Positions 18,273-26,582 of a DNA stretch of 64,000 bases are shown in pieces. The DNA comes from Streptomyces sp. DH5. Its GTDB lineage: Bacteria > Actinomycetota > Actinomycetes > Streptomycetales > Streptomycetaceae. The notes beneath the pieces were generated by a model that was given only the letters and a program-made list of their open reading frames with translations, was not told where the DNA came from and searched no databases. The stretch covers positions 1-64,000 of the forward strand of contig NZ_JAHWGP010000011.1 of assembly GCF_020873915.1 (NCBI RefSeq), in the 5' to 3' direction. Positions within the stretch are counted from its first letter, which is position 1; each line of letters opens with the position of its first letter. A program made the translations under genes and the position numbers.

Positions 18273-19472
18273 TCAGCCGCGCAGGGCGATCGCCTGCCCC
18301 GCCACCACCAGCAGCACCTGCTCGCACTCCTGCCCGAACGCCGCGTTCAGACGCCCCAGTTCGTCGCGGTAGCGGCGGCCGGACGGGGTCGCGGGCACGA
18401 TGCCCGAGCCCACCTCGTTGGACACGGCGACCACCGTCCGGCGGGTCTCGCGCACCGCCTCCGTCAGCGCCCGCATCCGCTCCCGCAGCGCCCGCTCCCC
18501 GCCGTCCGCCCACTCGGCGTCGTCCCACGCACCGACGGCGTCCATCGCGTCCGTCAGCCACAGCGACAGACAGTCCACCAGCAGCGGAGGCCCGTCGTCC
18601 CGCAGCAGCGGCACCAGGTCGCAGGTCTCCAGGGTCCGCCAGGACCCCGGCCGCCGCTCCCGGTGCGCCGACACCCGCACCGCCCATTCGGTGTCCCCGC
18701 CCCGCGTGCCGCCGGTCGCCACGTACAGCACCGCGGGGAACGACTCCAGCCGCCGTTCGGCCTCCACGGACTTGCCCGACCGCGCCCCGCCCAGCACCAG
18801 CGTCCGGCGCGGCACATCGGGCACGTCCTCGTACGCGCCGACCTCCAGCGTGGTCCCGTCCGGTACCGCGCGGGCCCCGGCCGCCGTGAGCCGGCGCCGC
18901 ACCTCGCGCCCCGGCGGCACGTCGTGGTCCAGATGGACGGCGAGCACGTCCGTGGTGGGGCCGACCGCGCCGACCTCCCGCAGCCGGGCCAGCGCGTCCG
19001 GGCGCCCCACCACGTCCAGCAGCACCATCGCGTACGACTCCGCCGGCTCCTCGAGCCCGGCAGGGGCCCCGCCCGGCGGCAGGTACAGCAGCCGCTGCCC
19101 GTCCGGCCCGGTCACCGCGTACCCGGTGCCGGGCGCGTCCAGCGCCACCGCCCGGACCCGATGGCCCGTCAGCAGCGCCAACTCCCGCCCGTCCGGGACC
19201 CGGCCGGGCTGCGGCAGCCCGGCCGGCACCTCCACCGCGGGGCCGTCGTGCGGATGCGACAGCAGCACCTGGCGCACACCGCCCAGCGAACGGCCCGCGC
19301 GGGCGGCCGCGAACGCCGCGCCCGGCGTGAGGTCGAGCAGCAGCGTCCCGTCCACGAGCAGCGAGGTGGCCGCCCGCGCGTCCGCGCCGAGCGCGGACGC
19401 GCACGCGGCGCAGGGACAGTCGGGGCGGGGCAGTCCCGCGGGGGCACCGGTGCCGAGCAGAGTCAGTTCCAC
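18273..19472 (-). CDS. cobU: Fusion: MBL-fold-like domain + adenosylcobinamide kinase/guanylyltransferase
   Basis: 399 residues from GTG 19472. Residues 1 to about 215 resemble a PhnP-like metallo-beta-lactamase fold (MELTLLGTGAPAGLPRPDCPC start, VLLSHPHDG, LAVHLDHDVPP). Residues 222-399 are CobU, with P-loop GGARSGKS at 228-235, LYVATGG, and VVAVSNEVGSGIVP. The CobU part phosphorylates adenosylcobinamide and transfers GMP, feeding CobS. In the first half the expected HxHxDH metal motif is reduced to SHPHDG, so hydrolase activity is doubtful. Full-length in-frame fusions of this kind are known in actinobacteria; the role of the first domain is not known to me. Confidence 0.9.
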   Translation of the reverse strand: MELTLLGTGAPAGLPRPDCPCAACASALGADARAATSLLVDGTLLLDLTPGAAFAAARAGRSLGGVRQVLLSHPHDGPAVEVPAGLPQPGRVPDGRELALLTGHRVRAVALDAPGTGYAVTGPDGQRLLYLPPGGAPAGLEEPAESYAMVLLDVVGRPDALARLREVGAVGPTTDVLAVHLDHDVPPGREVRRRLTAAGARAVPDGTTLEVGAYEDVPDVPRRTLVLGGARSGKSVEAERRLESFPAVLYVATGGTRGGDTEWAVRVSAHRERRPGSWRTLETCDLVPLLRDDGPPLLVDCLSLWLTDAMDAVGAWDDAEWADGGERALRERMRALTEAVRETRRTVVAVSNEVGSGIVPATPSGRRYRDELGRLNAAFGQECEQVLLVVAGQAIALRG

Positions 19473-19599
19473 GGACCCGATTTTCTCCCGTCCCCACGAC
19501 CGCTGCCCGTCCGACTAGGCTTCCGGGCAGGAGCCGGACCGAGATCCGGCTTCTGTCGTGACAGCGTGCTCAGCGTGCTCATACCCATGGGAGGCGTAC

Positions 19600-19842
19600 A
19601 TGGCGGCATGGACGTGGCGGTTCGAGAAGGCCGACGGGACACAGGTCGAGCCCGCGGTGCCGCCGGAGGAGTTCCCCACGCAGGGGGACGCCGAGTCCTG
19701 GATCGGGGAGAACTGGAAGGCCCTCGCCGAAGGTGGCGCCGACCAGGTGCGGCTGCTGGAGGACACCACGGAGATCTACGGCCCGATGAGCCTCCACGCG
19801 GAAACGGAGCCGGCGGCGGAAGCGGAGCCGGAGGAGGCGTAA
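19600..19842 (+). CDS. Small conserved acidic protein, unknown function
   Basis: 80 residues from ATG 19600, with GGGAGG 5 bases upstream. The N-terminus WTWRFEKADGTQVEP and the region FPTQGDAESWIGENWKAL look like a compact folded domain; the tail is Glu/Ala-rich. It is widespread in Streptomyces as far as I recall, without assigned function. It is followed by a very strong hairpin terminator, so it appears to be a monocistronic unit. Confidence 0.8.
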   Translation: MAAWTWRFEKADGTQVEPAVPPEEFPTQGDAESWIGENWKALAEGGADQVRLLEDTTEIYGPMSLHAETEPAAEAEPEEA

Positions 19843-19901
19843 GCCTCCCGGTGGCGCGCGGCCCCGGAAGGTCTCCGCCCCGCGACCCCGGACGGGGATT
19901 G

Positions 19902-19948
19902 CTCGCGCGGTTCCCCGCGCCCCTCAGGGGCGCGGGGAACCGCGCGAG
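19902..19948. terminator. Perfect 23-bp hairpin; copy of the dispersed palindrome
   Basis: Arms 19902-19924 and 19926-19948 are fully complementary around a single central base, with the core GCGCGGTTCCCCGCGCC. The tail GGGGGTCCGGGGCGCGGCC and GGGACGGGAAGGGGCGGCGG (to about 19990) matches the tails at 4.1 and 44.7 kb. It lies between convergent genes and probably terminates both. Confidence 0.9.
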
Positions 19949-20014
19949 GGGGTCCGGGGCGCGGCCCCGGGACGGGAAGGGGCGGCGGGGGCGAAGGAAA
20001 CCTGGCGGCAGCCC

Positions 20015-20764
20015 TCAGCCCCGGACGCCGCACAGGTGCAGCAGTGAGGCGACCCCGCGATAGGGGTCCGTACGCCCGGCCCGGTCCTCGACCGCGAGCA
20101 GCGCGTCCAGGTCGGCCGGCGGGCACGCGTCGTCCGCCACCGTGTCCGTGAAGACCCGCACGCCGTACCACGTGTGCAACGGCGCCCCGATCCCCGCGAG
20201 CGTCGACGTCAGCCTCGTCAGCCCGTACGACGTCGCACGGAAGCCGGCCAGTGCCCCGGCCCAGTCACCGGACAGCCCCGCCCGCATCGCCGGCGCGTCG
20301 CCGTTGCGGACCAGCAGCGACAGCAGCCCCCCGGGCGCCAGCATCCGGGCCACTCCCGCCAGCAGCGCGTCCGGCTCCTCCACGTACATGAGCACGCCAT
20401 GACACAGCACCACGTCGAAGCTGCCCGGCAGGAAGTGCACACCGGTGTCCCCGGCCCGCCCCTCGACGATCCGCATCCGCTCCCGGATGCCCTCGGGCTG
20501 CCCCGCGAGCGCCTCCCGCGCGGCGGAGATCATCGCCGCGTCGTGCTCCACCCCGGTCACGTGGTGACCGGCCCGGGCCAGCCGGAGCGCCTGCGCGCCC
20601 CGGCCCATGCCCACGTCGAGCACCCGCAGCCGCCGCCCGACCGGGAAGCGTCCGACTATCTGCTCCTCCAGTTGGCGGGCCACCAACTCCTGCCGCACGA
20701 CGTCCCGCAGACCGCCGGGCCCGCTCAACCGGCCGGGTGCGTCGGCGAACGGCGTGGTGCTCAG
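20015..20764 (-). CDS. SAM-dependent methyltransferase (Methyltransf_11 type), probable CTG start
   Basis: About 249 residues. Motif I RVLDVGMGRGAQALRLARAG, acidic residue in GVEHDAAM, and DVVLCHGVLMYVEEP are standard for class I methyltransferases. The reading frame has no ATG, GTG or TTG near the expected N-terminus (LSTTPFADAPGRL). The best candidate is a CTG at 20764 that overlaps the upstream TGA as CTGA, suggesting translational coupling to the DUF3043 gene. The substrate is unknown; the C-terminal half is distantly like tRNA-uridine CmoM proteins. Confidence 0.8.
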   Translation of the reverse strand: MSTTPFADAPGRLSGPGGLRDVVRQELVARQLEEQIVGRFPVGRRLRVLDVGMGRGAQALRLARAGHHVTGVEHDAAMISAAREALAGQPEGIRERMRIVEGRAGDTGVHFLPGSFDVVLCHGVLMYVEEPDALLAGVARMLAPGGLLSLLVRNGDAPAMRAGLSGDWAGALAGFRATSYGLTRLTSTLAGIGAPLHTWYGVRVFTDTVADDACPPADLDALLAVEDRAGRTDPYRGVASLLHLCGVRG

Positions 20765-21360
20765 GGCCGCTCCCCGCGCTTGACCTGGGGCTTGGGAAGC
20801 CGCAGCCGGCGCATCTGGAGCGTGCGCATCAGGGCGTAGGCCACCGCGCCGCGCCTGCTCTCGTCGGGGAAGCGCTCGGCGAGGGTCTTCTTCAGCCGGA
20901 ACCCGGTCACGATCGAGTCGAGCACGATCATCACGATGACCACCAGCCACAGCAGCAGCGCCGCGTTCTGCAACTGGGGCACCTGGATCACGCTCATCAC
21001 GAGGATGATCACGGCCATCGGCAGGAAGTACTCCGCGATGTTGAACCGCGAGTCCACGTAGTCGCGGGCGAACCGGCGCACCGGTCCCTTGTCGCGCACG
21101 GGCAGATAGCGCTCGTCGCCGCTGGCCAGCGCCTGGCGCTGACGCTCCAGCGCGACACGGCGCTCCTCACGCTGCCGCTTGGCGGCCTCCTTGCGCGTCA
21201 TCGACGTGTTGGCCACGCTGCGGCGCTGCGACTGGGCCACGCTGCGCTTGGGTGTGGGGCGGCCCTTCGGGGCCTCCGGGTGACGGGTCTGCTTGGAGTC
21301 GGTCACCGTCGCCTTGTCGGCGACCGATGCCTTCTCTTCCTTGGCACGGCTACGGAACAC
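20761..21360 (-). CDS. DUF3043 membrane protein
   Basis: 199 residues from GTG 21360 (VFRSRAKEEK); a TTG 9 bases upstream is an alternative. A basic, disordered N-terminus (PKGRPTPKRS, TRKEAAKRQREERR) precedes two membrane helices (AEYFLPMAVIILVMSVI and LLLWLVVIVMIVLDSIV) and a basic cytosolic tail. This is the DUF3043 family of actinobacteria, with no defined role. It is coupled to the downstream methyltransferase by a 4-base overlap and diverges from pspA across 290 bases. Confidence 0.88.
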   Translation of the reverse strand: MFRSRAKEEKASVADKATVTDSKQTRHPEAPKGRPTPKRSVAQSQRRSVANTSMTRKEAAKRQREERRVALERQRQALASGDERYLPVRDKGPVRRFARDYVDSRFNIAEYFLPMAVIILVMSVIQVPQLQNAALLLWLVVIVMIVLDSIVTGFRLKKTLAERFPDESRRGAVAYALMRTLQMRRLRLPKPQVKRGERP

Positions 21361-21653
21361 AAAACCCAAGCGTACGGGGTCCCGGGGTTGGACCCCAGCC
21401 CCGCGGGGAACGATCCGGCAACACCGGACGTCTCCAAAAGGACAGGAGGGGACGTAGTGCGGCTCTCCGGGACATGCCCGTCCGGCCGACCCCGGGAACC
21501 ACCTACTCCCTACGCCGGACCGGGAGGGTGCGCAGTCGTCCTTGGGGATGAGCGCATCCGTCCCCGAACAGTGCGGTAATGGAGGCAGGGCCCGTACTGT
21601 GGGTTCTGTTGCAGACGCTGAAGCTGGACGTCAGAAGGGGGCGCGCGAAGCCC

Positions 21654-22457
21654 ATGAGCGGTGTCATGAAGCGTATGGGGATGATCTTCCGCGCGAAGGC
21701 GAACAAGGCCCTTGACCGGGCCGAGGACCCGCGCGAAACCCTCGATTACTCGTACCAGAAGCAGCTCGAGCTGCTTCAGAAGGTCCGCCGCGGCGTCGCC
21801 GACGTGGCGACCTCCCGCAAGCGGCTGGAGCTCCAGCTCAACCAGCTCCAGTCCCAGTCCGGCAAGCTGGAGGACCAGGGACGCAAGGCGCTCGCGCTCG
21901 GCCGCGAGGACCTGGCGCGCGAGGCGCTGTCCCGCCGCGCCGCGCTCCAGCAGCAGGTGACCGACCTGGAGACCCAGCACGCCACGCTCCAGGGTGAGGA
22001 GGAGAAGCTCACCCTCGCGGCCCAGCGCCTCCAGGCCAAGGTGGACGCCTTCCGCACCAAGAAGGAGACCATCAAGGCCACCTACACCGCAGCCCAGGCC
22101 CAGACCCGGATCGGCGAGGCCTTCTCCGGCATCTCCGAGGAGATGGGCGACGTCGGCATGGCCATCCAGCGCGCCGAGGACAAGACCGCCCAGCTCCAGG
22201 CGAGGGCCGGCGCGATCGACGAACTGCTCGCCTCCGGCGCCCTCGACGACCAGTCCGGCATGCACAAGGACGACATCCAGGCCGAGCTGGACCGGCTCTC
22301 CGGTGGTACGGATGTAGAGCTGGAACTGCAGCGCATGAAGGCGGAGCTGGCCGGCGGCGGCAGCGGCGACCGGCAGGCCATCGAGGGCAGCCAGGGCCAG
22401 GACCGGACGCAGTCCCAGCAGCAGCCGCAGGACACTCCGCGCTTCGACAAGCAGTAG
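21654..22457 (+). CDS. pspA: PspA/IM30 (ESCRT-III-like) membrane stress protein
   Basis: 267 residues from ATG 21654 (MSGVMKRMGMIFRAKANKAL). The amphipathic N-terminal helix and the long coiled coil (YSYQKQLELLQKVRRGVADV, LQQQVTDLETQHATLQGEEE) are typical, with a Gln-rich disordered tail extending the usual PspA length. PspA binds damaged membranes from the cytosolic side. The downstream gene is the standard actinobacterial partner pspAA, and a two-component pair follows. No PspF-type sigma-54 system is present, so regulation must differ from E. coli. Confidence 0.95.
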   Translation: MSGVMKRMGMIFRAKANKALDRAEDPRETLDYSYQKQLELLQKVRRGVADVATSRKRLELQLNQLQSQSGKLEDQGRKALALGREDLAREALSRRAALQQQVTDLETQHATLQGEEEKLTLAAQRLQAKVDAFRTKKETIKATYTAAQAQTRIGEAFSGISEEMGDVGMAIQRAEDKTAQLQARAGAIDELLASGALDDQSGMHKDDIQAELDRLSGGTDVELELQRMKAELAGGGSGDRQAIEGSQGQDRTQSQQQPQDTPRFDKQ

Positions 22458-22477
22458 CCCACGCCGAGGAGGGCGAC

Positions 22478-22759
22478 ATGATCGTACGGATCATGGGGGA
22501 GGGCCAGGTGACGCTGGCGGAGAACCGGCTCGCCGAGCTGAACACGCTGGACGAGGAACTGCTCGCCGAGATGGAGAACGGCGATGGTCCCGGCTTCCGC
22601 GCGACCCTGAAGGCTTTGCTGGCCAAGGTCCACGAACTCGGCGAGCCCCTGCCGGACGACACCCTGGAGCCCTCCGACCTGATTCTGCCGTCACCGGACG
22701 CGACCCTGGAGGAGGTCAGGGACCTGCTCAGCGACGACGGCCTCATCCCGGGCACCTGA
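22478..22759 (+). CDS. pspAA: PspA-associated protein PspAA
   Basis: 93 residues starting MIVRIMGEGQVTLAE, the hallmark of the PspAA family. It ends with an acidic PSPDATLEEVRDLLSDDGLI helix. GAGGAGG lies 5 bases before the ATG. It is 20 bases after pspA and surely cotranscribed. It is thought to work with PspA in the membrane-stress response, but its biochemistry is not defined. Confidence 0.9.
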   Translation: MIVRIMGEGQVTLAENRLAELNTLDEELLAEMENGDGPGFRATLKALLAKVHELGEPLPDDTLEPSDLILPSPDATLEEVRDLLSDDGLIPGT

Positions 22760-22832
22760 CGATCACGCGGCAGCGCCGGGCCGTCCGGGCGCACGGATCC
22801 CGGGCGGCGGCACCCCGCTACCGTGGACAGCC

Positions 22833-24056
22833 GTGAGCACCCTGACACGCGCCCGGTGCCGAGCCAGGGCGCACCCCTTCGCCGTGGACGCGGCCCTGGC
22901 GGCCGGCGTCCTCGTCTTCATGGTCGCCGGTTCCTTCGTCGACCCGCACGACCCCGAAGGCGTCAACTGGGAACTGCGCACCCCCGACCCGCTCAGCCTG
23001 CTCCTCATGACGCTCGGCGCCACCGCGCTCGCCTTCCGCCGCCGCGCGCCCCGCACCGTGCTCGCGCTCGCCGGCGGTGTCTCCGTCGCCGAGTCCGTCA
23101 CCGGCGATCCCCGCGCTCCCGTCGTCATGTGCGCCGTCGTCGCCCTCTACACCGTCGCCTCCGCCACCGACCGCCCCACCACCTGGCGCGTCGGCCTGCT
23201 CACCACGACCGTCCTCACCGGCACCGCGATGGCGGTCGGCCCCCTGCCCTGGTACGCCCAGGAGAACCTGGCGATCTTCGCGTGGACCGGCATCGGCGCC
23301 ACCGCGGGCGACGCCGTGCGCAGCCGCCGCGCCTTCGTCCAGGCGATCCGCGAGCGTGCCGAACGCGCCGAGCGCACCCGGGAGGAGGAGGCCCGCCGCC
23401 GGGTCGCCGAGGAACGCCTGCGCATCGCCCGCGACCTGCACGACGTGGTCGCCCACCACATCGCCCTGGTCAACGTCCAGGCCGGAGTCGCCGCCCACGT
23501 CATGGACAAGCGCCCCGACCAGGCGAAGGAGGCCCTGGCCCATGTGCGCGAGGCCAGCCGTTCCGCGCTGGGTGAGCTGCGCGCCACCGTCGGTCTGCTG
23601 CGCCAGTCCGGCGATCCCGAGGCGCCCACCGAGCCCGCCCCCGGTCTGGACCGCCTCGACGAACTCGCGGGCACCTTCCGCAGCGCCGGACTGCGCGTGG
23701 AGGTCGCCCGCAGCGACGAGGGCACCGAGCTGCCCGCCGCCGTCGGCCTGGCCGCCTACCGGATCGTCCAGGAGGCCCTGACCAACGTGCAGAAGCACGC
23801 CGGCACCGAGGCGCGGGCCGAGGTCAGCGTCGTCCGCGTGGGACCCCACATCGAGATCACGGTCCTCGACGACGGCAGCGACGAGGAGCAGCACCCGAGT
23901 CCGGGCGGCGGGCACGGACTGCTCGGCATGCGCGAGCGCGTCACCGCCCTGCGCGGCACCCTCACCACCGGCCCCCGCTACGGCGGCGGTTTCCGCGTCC
24001 ATGCGATCCTTCCGGTCAAGACCCGCCCGTCCGCCGCCGGGGACGGCGGTGCCTGA
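22833..24056 (+). CDS. Sensor histidine kinase, NarL-type (HisKA_3)
   Basis: 407 residues from GTG 22833. Four or five membrane helices in the first 150 residues (VDAALAAGVLVFMVAGSF; LLTTTVLTGTAMAVG) are followed by the HisKA_3 dimerisation segment with phosphoacceptor histidine (RIARDLHDVVAHHIALVNVQ). The HATPase domain follows (YRIVQEALTNVQKHAG; GHGLLGMRERVTAL). A TACCGT box ends 8 bases before the GTG. It pairs with the response regulator 44 bases downstream. Its location after pspA-pspAA suggests a link to envelope stress, which is inference. Confidence 0.94.
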   Translation: MSTLTRARCRARAHPFAVDAALAAGVLVFMVAGSFVDPHDPEGVNWELRTPDPLSLLLMTLGATALAFRRRAPRTVLALAGGVSVAESVTGDPRAPVVMCAVVALYTVASATDRPTTWRVGLLTTTVLTGTAMAVGPLPWYAQENLAIFAWTGIGATAGDAVRSRRAFVQAIRERAERAERTREEEARRRVAEERLRIARDLHDVVAHHIALVNVQAGVAAHVMDKRPDQAKEALAHVREASRSALGELRATVGLLRQSGDPEAPTEPAPGLDRLDELAGTFRSAGLRVEVARSDEGTELPAAVGLAAYRIVQEALTNVQKHAGTEARAEVSVVRVGPHIEITVLDDGSDEEQHPSPGGGHGLLGMRERVTALRGTLTTGPRYGGGFRVHAILPVKTRPSAAGDGGA

Positions 24057-24100
24057 CCGTCCCGGCCGCCGCCCGTGACCACCGTGCCGCTGGAGCCCGT

Positions 24101-24784
24101 ATGACGATCCGCGTCCTGCTCGCCGACGACCAGACACTGCTGCGCAGCGCCTTCCGCGTGCTCGTCGACTCCGAGCCGGACATGGAGGTGGTGGGGGAGG
24201 CGTCGGACGGTGCGGAGGCGGTCCGGCTGGCCCGGGAGCAGCGCGCCGACGTCGTCCTCATGGACATCCGGATGCCCGGCACCGACGGGCTCGCCGCCAC
24301 CCGCATGATCAGCGCGGATCCCGGACTGGCCGGGGTGCGGGTGGTGATACTGACGACCTTCGAGGTCGACGACTACGTGGTGCAGTCGCTGCGGGCCGGC
24401 GCCTCCGGCTTCCTCGGCAAGGGTTCGGAACCCGAGGAGATGCTGAACGCCATCCGGATCGCCTCGGAGGGGGAGGCGCTGCTGTCCCCGGTGGCCACCA
24501 AGGGCCTGATCGCCCGGTTCCTCGCCCAGGCGGGTCCGGACGGCCCCGACCGCGACGAGGACCGTGCCGAGAAGCTCCGGTCGCTCACCGGACGCGAGCG
24601 CGAGGTGCTCGTCCAGGTGGCGGGCGGCCACTCCAACGACGAGATCGCCGAACGCCTCGAGGTCAGCCCGCTGACGGTGAAGACGCACGTCAACCGGGCC
24701 ATGGCCAAGCTGGGGGCGCGCGACCGGGCCCAGCTGGTGGTCACCGCCTACGAGTCGGGGCTGGTCCGTCCAAGGGTGGAGTGA
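24101..24784 (+). CDS. Response regulator, NarL/LuxR type
   Basis: 227 residues. The receiver domain (IRVLLADDQTLLRSAFRVLV; phospho-acceptor in VVLMDIRMPGTDGL; conserved threonines in VVILTTFEVDDYV) is followed by a LuxR HTH (LTGREREVLVQVAGGHSNDE, SPLTVKTHVNRAMAKLGARD). GGAG lies 6 bases before the ATG. Cognate of the kinase upstream. All phosphorylation residues are present except that the conserved lysine position reads FLGKGS, still with Lys. Confidence 0.95.
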   Translation: MTIRVLLADDQTLLRSAFRVLVDSEPDMEVVGEASDGAEAVRLAREQRADVVLMDIRMPGTDGLAATRMISADPGLAGVRVVILTTFEVDDYVVQSLRAGASGFLGKGSEPEEMLNAIRIASEGEALLSPVATKGLIARFLAQAGPDGPDRDEDRAEKLRSLTGREREVLVQVAGGHSNDEIAERLEVSPLTVKTHVNRAMAKLGARDRAQLVVTAYESGLVRPRVE

Positions 24785-24874
24785 GGCCCGTGGGGCGTAC
24801 TGCGGCGGGAGTGGGCGGCGCACGAGGGACGGCACCTCGGGTCTACGGATCGGCCCCCGCCCGCGGCCCGGGGT

Positions 24875-25009
24875 GTGGAGCGGGCGCCCACTCGCGCGCG
24901 TGGCCGCTCTCCGGACTTCTGCCTGCTGGAGCTGTGCAAGGAGCGGCGCGCGAAGAAGGAAGAAGGTGGCGAGGAAGGGCGGCCTCCCGGCCCGGCCGGC
25001 GGCCGGTGA
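24875..25009 (+). CDS. Possible 44-residue protein in the gap before nadA
   Basis: GTG 24875 opens a frame VERAPTRARGRSPDFCLLEL, continuing CKERRAKKEEGGEEGR and ending at TGA 25007. The central part looks protein-like and basic/acidic patterned, and third positions are mostly G/C. There is no good ribosome site and I recognise no family. The other frames here are low-complexity Arg/Pro, typical of non-coding GC-rich DNA. Confidence 0.3.
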   Translation: MERAPTRARGRSPDFCLLELCKERRAKKEEGGEEGRPPGPAGGR

Positions 25010-25037
25010 TCCGGAGGCCGCGAAGGTCCGACGCCCC

Positions 25038-25098
25038 CGCGCACGGAGCAGGCCCTGCCCGACACCGGATGTGTCGGGCAGGGCCTGCTCCGTGCGCG
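25038..25098. terminator. Perfect 28-bp bidirectional hairpin between the response regulator and nadA
   Basis: Arms 25038-25065 and 25071-25098 are exactly complementary (core GGAGCAGGCCCTGCCCGACA), with a 5-base loop CGGAT. It is the strongest hairpin in the window and lies 16 bases after the nadA stop, between convergent genes. Confidence 0.95.
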
Positions 25099-25114
25099 GC
25101 TCCGCTTCCGGCGG

Positions 25115-26299
25115 CTAGGGCAGGGCCAGCATCCGCTCCAGCGCCAGCTTCGCGAACGCCTCCGTCTCCCTGTCCACCTCGATGCGGTTGACCAGGTTGC
25201 CGTCCGCCAGCGACTCCAGCGCCCACACCAGGTGCGGCAGGTCGATGCGGTTCATGGTGGAGCAGAAGCAGACCGTCTTGTCGAGGAAGACGATCTCCTT
25301 GCCCTCCGGCGCGAAACGGTTCGCCAGGCGCCGTACGAGGTTCAGCTCGGTGCCGATGGCCCACTTGGAGCCGGCCGGGGCCGCCTCCAGCGTCTTGATG
25401 ATGTACTCGGTCGAGCCGACGTAGTCCGCCGCGGCCACGACCTCGTGCCGGCACTCGGGGTGCACCAGCACGTTCACGCCGGGTATGCGCTCGCGCACGT
25501 CGTCGACCGAGTCCAGGCTGAAGCGGCCGTGCACCGAGCAGTGGCCGCGCCACAGGATCATCTTCGCGCCGCGCAGCTCGTCGGCCGTCAGCCCGCCGTT
25601 CGGCTTGTGCGGGTTGTAGACGACGCAGTCCTCCAGGGACATGCCCATGTCCCGCACCGCGGTGTTGCGGCCCAGGTGCTGGTCGGGCAGGAACAGCACC
25701 TTCTCACCCTGCTCGAAGGCCCAGTCCAGGGCCCTCTTGGCGTTGGAGGAGGTGCAGATGGTGCCGCCGTGCTTACCGGTGAAGGCCTTGATGTCGGCGG
25801 AGGAGTTCATGTACGAGACGGGGACGACCTGCTCGGCCACACCGGCCTCGGTCAGCACGTCCCAGCACTCGGCGACCTGCTCGGCGGTGGCCATGTCGGC
25901 CATGGAGCAGCCGGCCGCCAGGTCGGGCAGGACCACCTTCTGCTCGTCCCCGGTCAGGATGTCCGCGGACTCGGCCATGAAGTGCACACCGCAGAAGACG
26001 ATGTACTCCGCCTGCGGCCGTGCGGCGGCGTCCCGGGCCAGTTTGAACGAGTCGCCCGTGACGTCCGCGAACTGGATGACCTCGTCCCGCTGGTAGTGGT
26101 GGCCGAGCACGAAGACCTTGTCCCCGAGCTTCTCCTTGGCGGCGCGGGCGCGCTCCACCAGGTCCGGGTCGGACGGCGAGGGGAGGTCGCCGGGACACTC
26201 CACACCGCGCTCGCTCCTCGGGTCGGCCTCACGGCCGAGGAGCAGCAGGGCGAGGGGCGTCGGCTGTACGTCGAGCTCCTGGGTCTGGGCGGTGGTCAC
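25115..26299 (-). CDS. nadA: Quinolinate synthase A
   Basis: 394 residues from GTG 26299; AAAGGG lies 8 bases upstream of it, better than a GTG 9 bases earlier. Motifs: VFVLGHHYQRDEVIQFAD, FCGVHFMAESADIL (first cluster cysteine), VVLPDLAAGCSMAD, VYNPHKPNGGL, VHPECRHEVV (second cysteine) and FCSTMNRIDLPHL (third). It builds quinolinate from iminoaspartate and dihydroxyacetone phosphate on a 4Fe-4S cluster. nadB and nadC are not next to it. It diverges from erpA, whose product delivers Fe-S clusters. Confidence 0.97.
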   Translation of the reverse strand: MTTAQTQELDVQPTPLALLLLGREADPRSERGVECPGDLPSPSDPDLVERARAAKEKLGDKVFVLGHHYQRDEVIQFADVTGDSFKLARDAAARPQAEYIVFCGVHFMAESADILTGDEQKVVLPDLAAGCSMADMATAEQVAECWDVLTEAGVAEQVVPVSYMNSSADIKAFTGKHGGTICTSSNAKRALDWAFEQGEKVLFLPDQHLGRNTAVRDMGMSLEDCVVYNPHKPNGGLTADELRGAKMILWRGHCSVHGRFSLDSVDDVRERIPGVNVLVHPECRHEVVAAADYVGSTEYIIKTLEAAPAGSKWAIGTELNLVRRLANRFAPEGKEIVFLDKTVCFCSTMNRIDLPHLVWALESLADGNLVNRIEVDRETEAFAKLALERMLALP

Positions 26300-26360
26300 G
26301 ACACGCACCCTTTCTGTTCTGGCGACTTCTCGTCGAAATGACGCTATCTATCATAACCGG

Positions 26361-26404
26361 TTCACGTCACTTTGACGACGGCCATAGCGTCCGTGTGACG
26401 TGAA
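26361..26404. promoter_or_regulatory. Large inverted repeat in the nadA-erpA divergent region
   Basis: TTCACGTCAC (26361-26370) is matched exactly by GTGACGTGAA (26395-26404), separated by 24 bases. A smaller palindrome CGTCA-CTT-TGACG (26365-26377) overlaps the left arm. It lies 62 bases before the nadA start and 180 bases before erpA. It is a good candidate operator for an NAD- or Fe-S-responsive regulator, identity unknown. Confidence 0.55.
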
Positions 26405-26582
26405 TCCCGGCGGGCGCCGATCCATTCCCACGAGGCCCCGCGGCAGCCGGTTTCCGCTCCGCACCGCGTGTGCGAGCATGAGGAGGAAGGCGAGGAAAAG
26501 ACGCCCGGCCCGGAATGAATCCGCGGTCCCGCCGGTTGCAACCGTCGGCAAGCAGTCTCCGTACAACCCGGGAGAGATGTAG

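Noticed and set aside
14132-19472. Biosynthetic gene cluster for a secondary metabolite
   Set aside because: The methyltransferase and membrane protein lie among cobalamin genes on mixed strands; no scaffold-forming enzyme is present.
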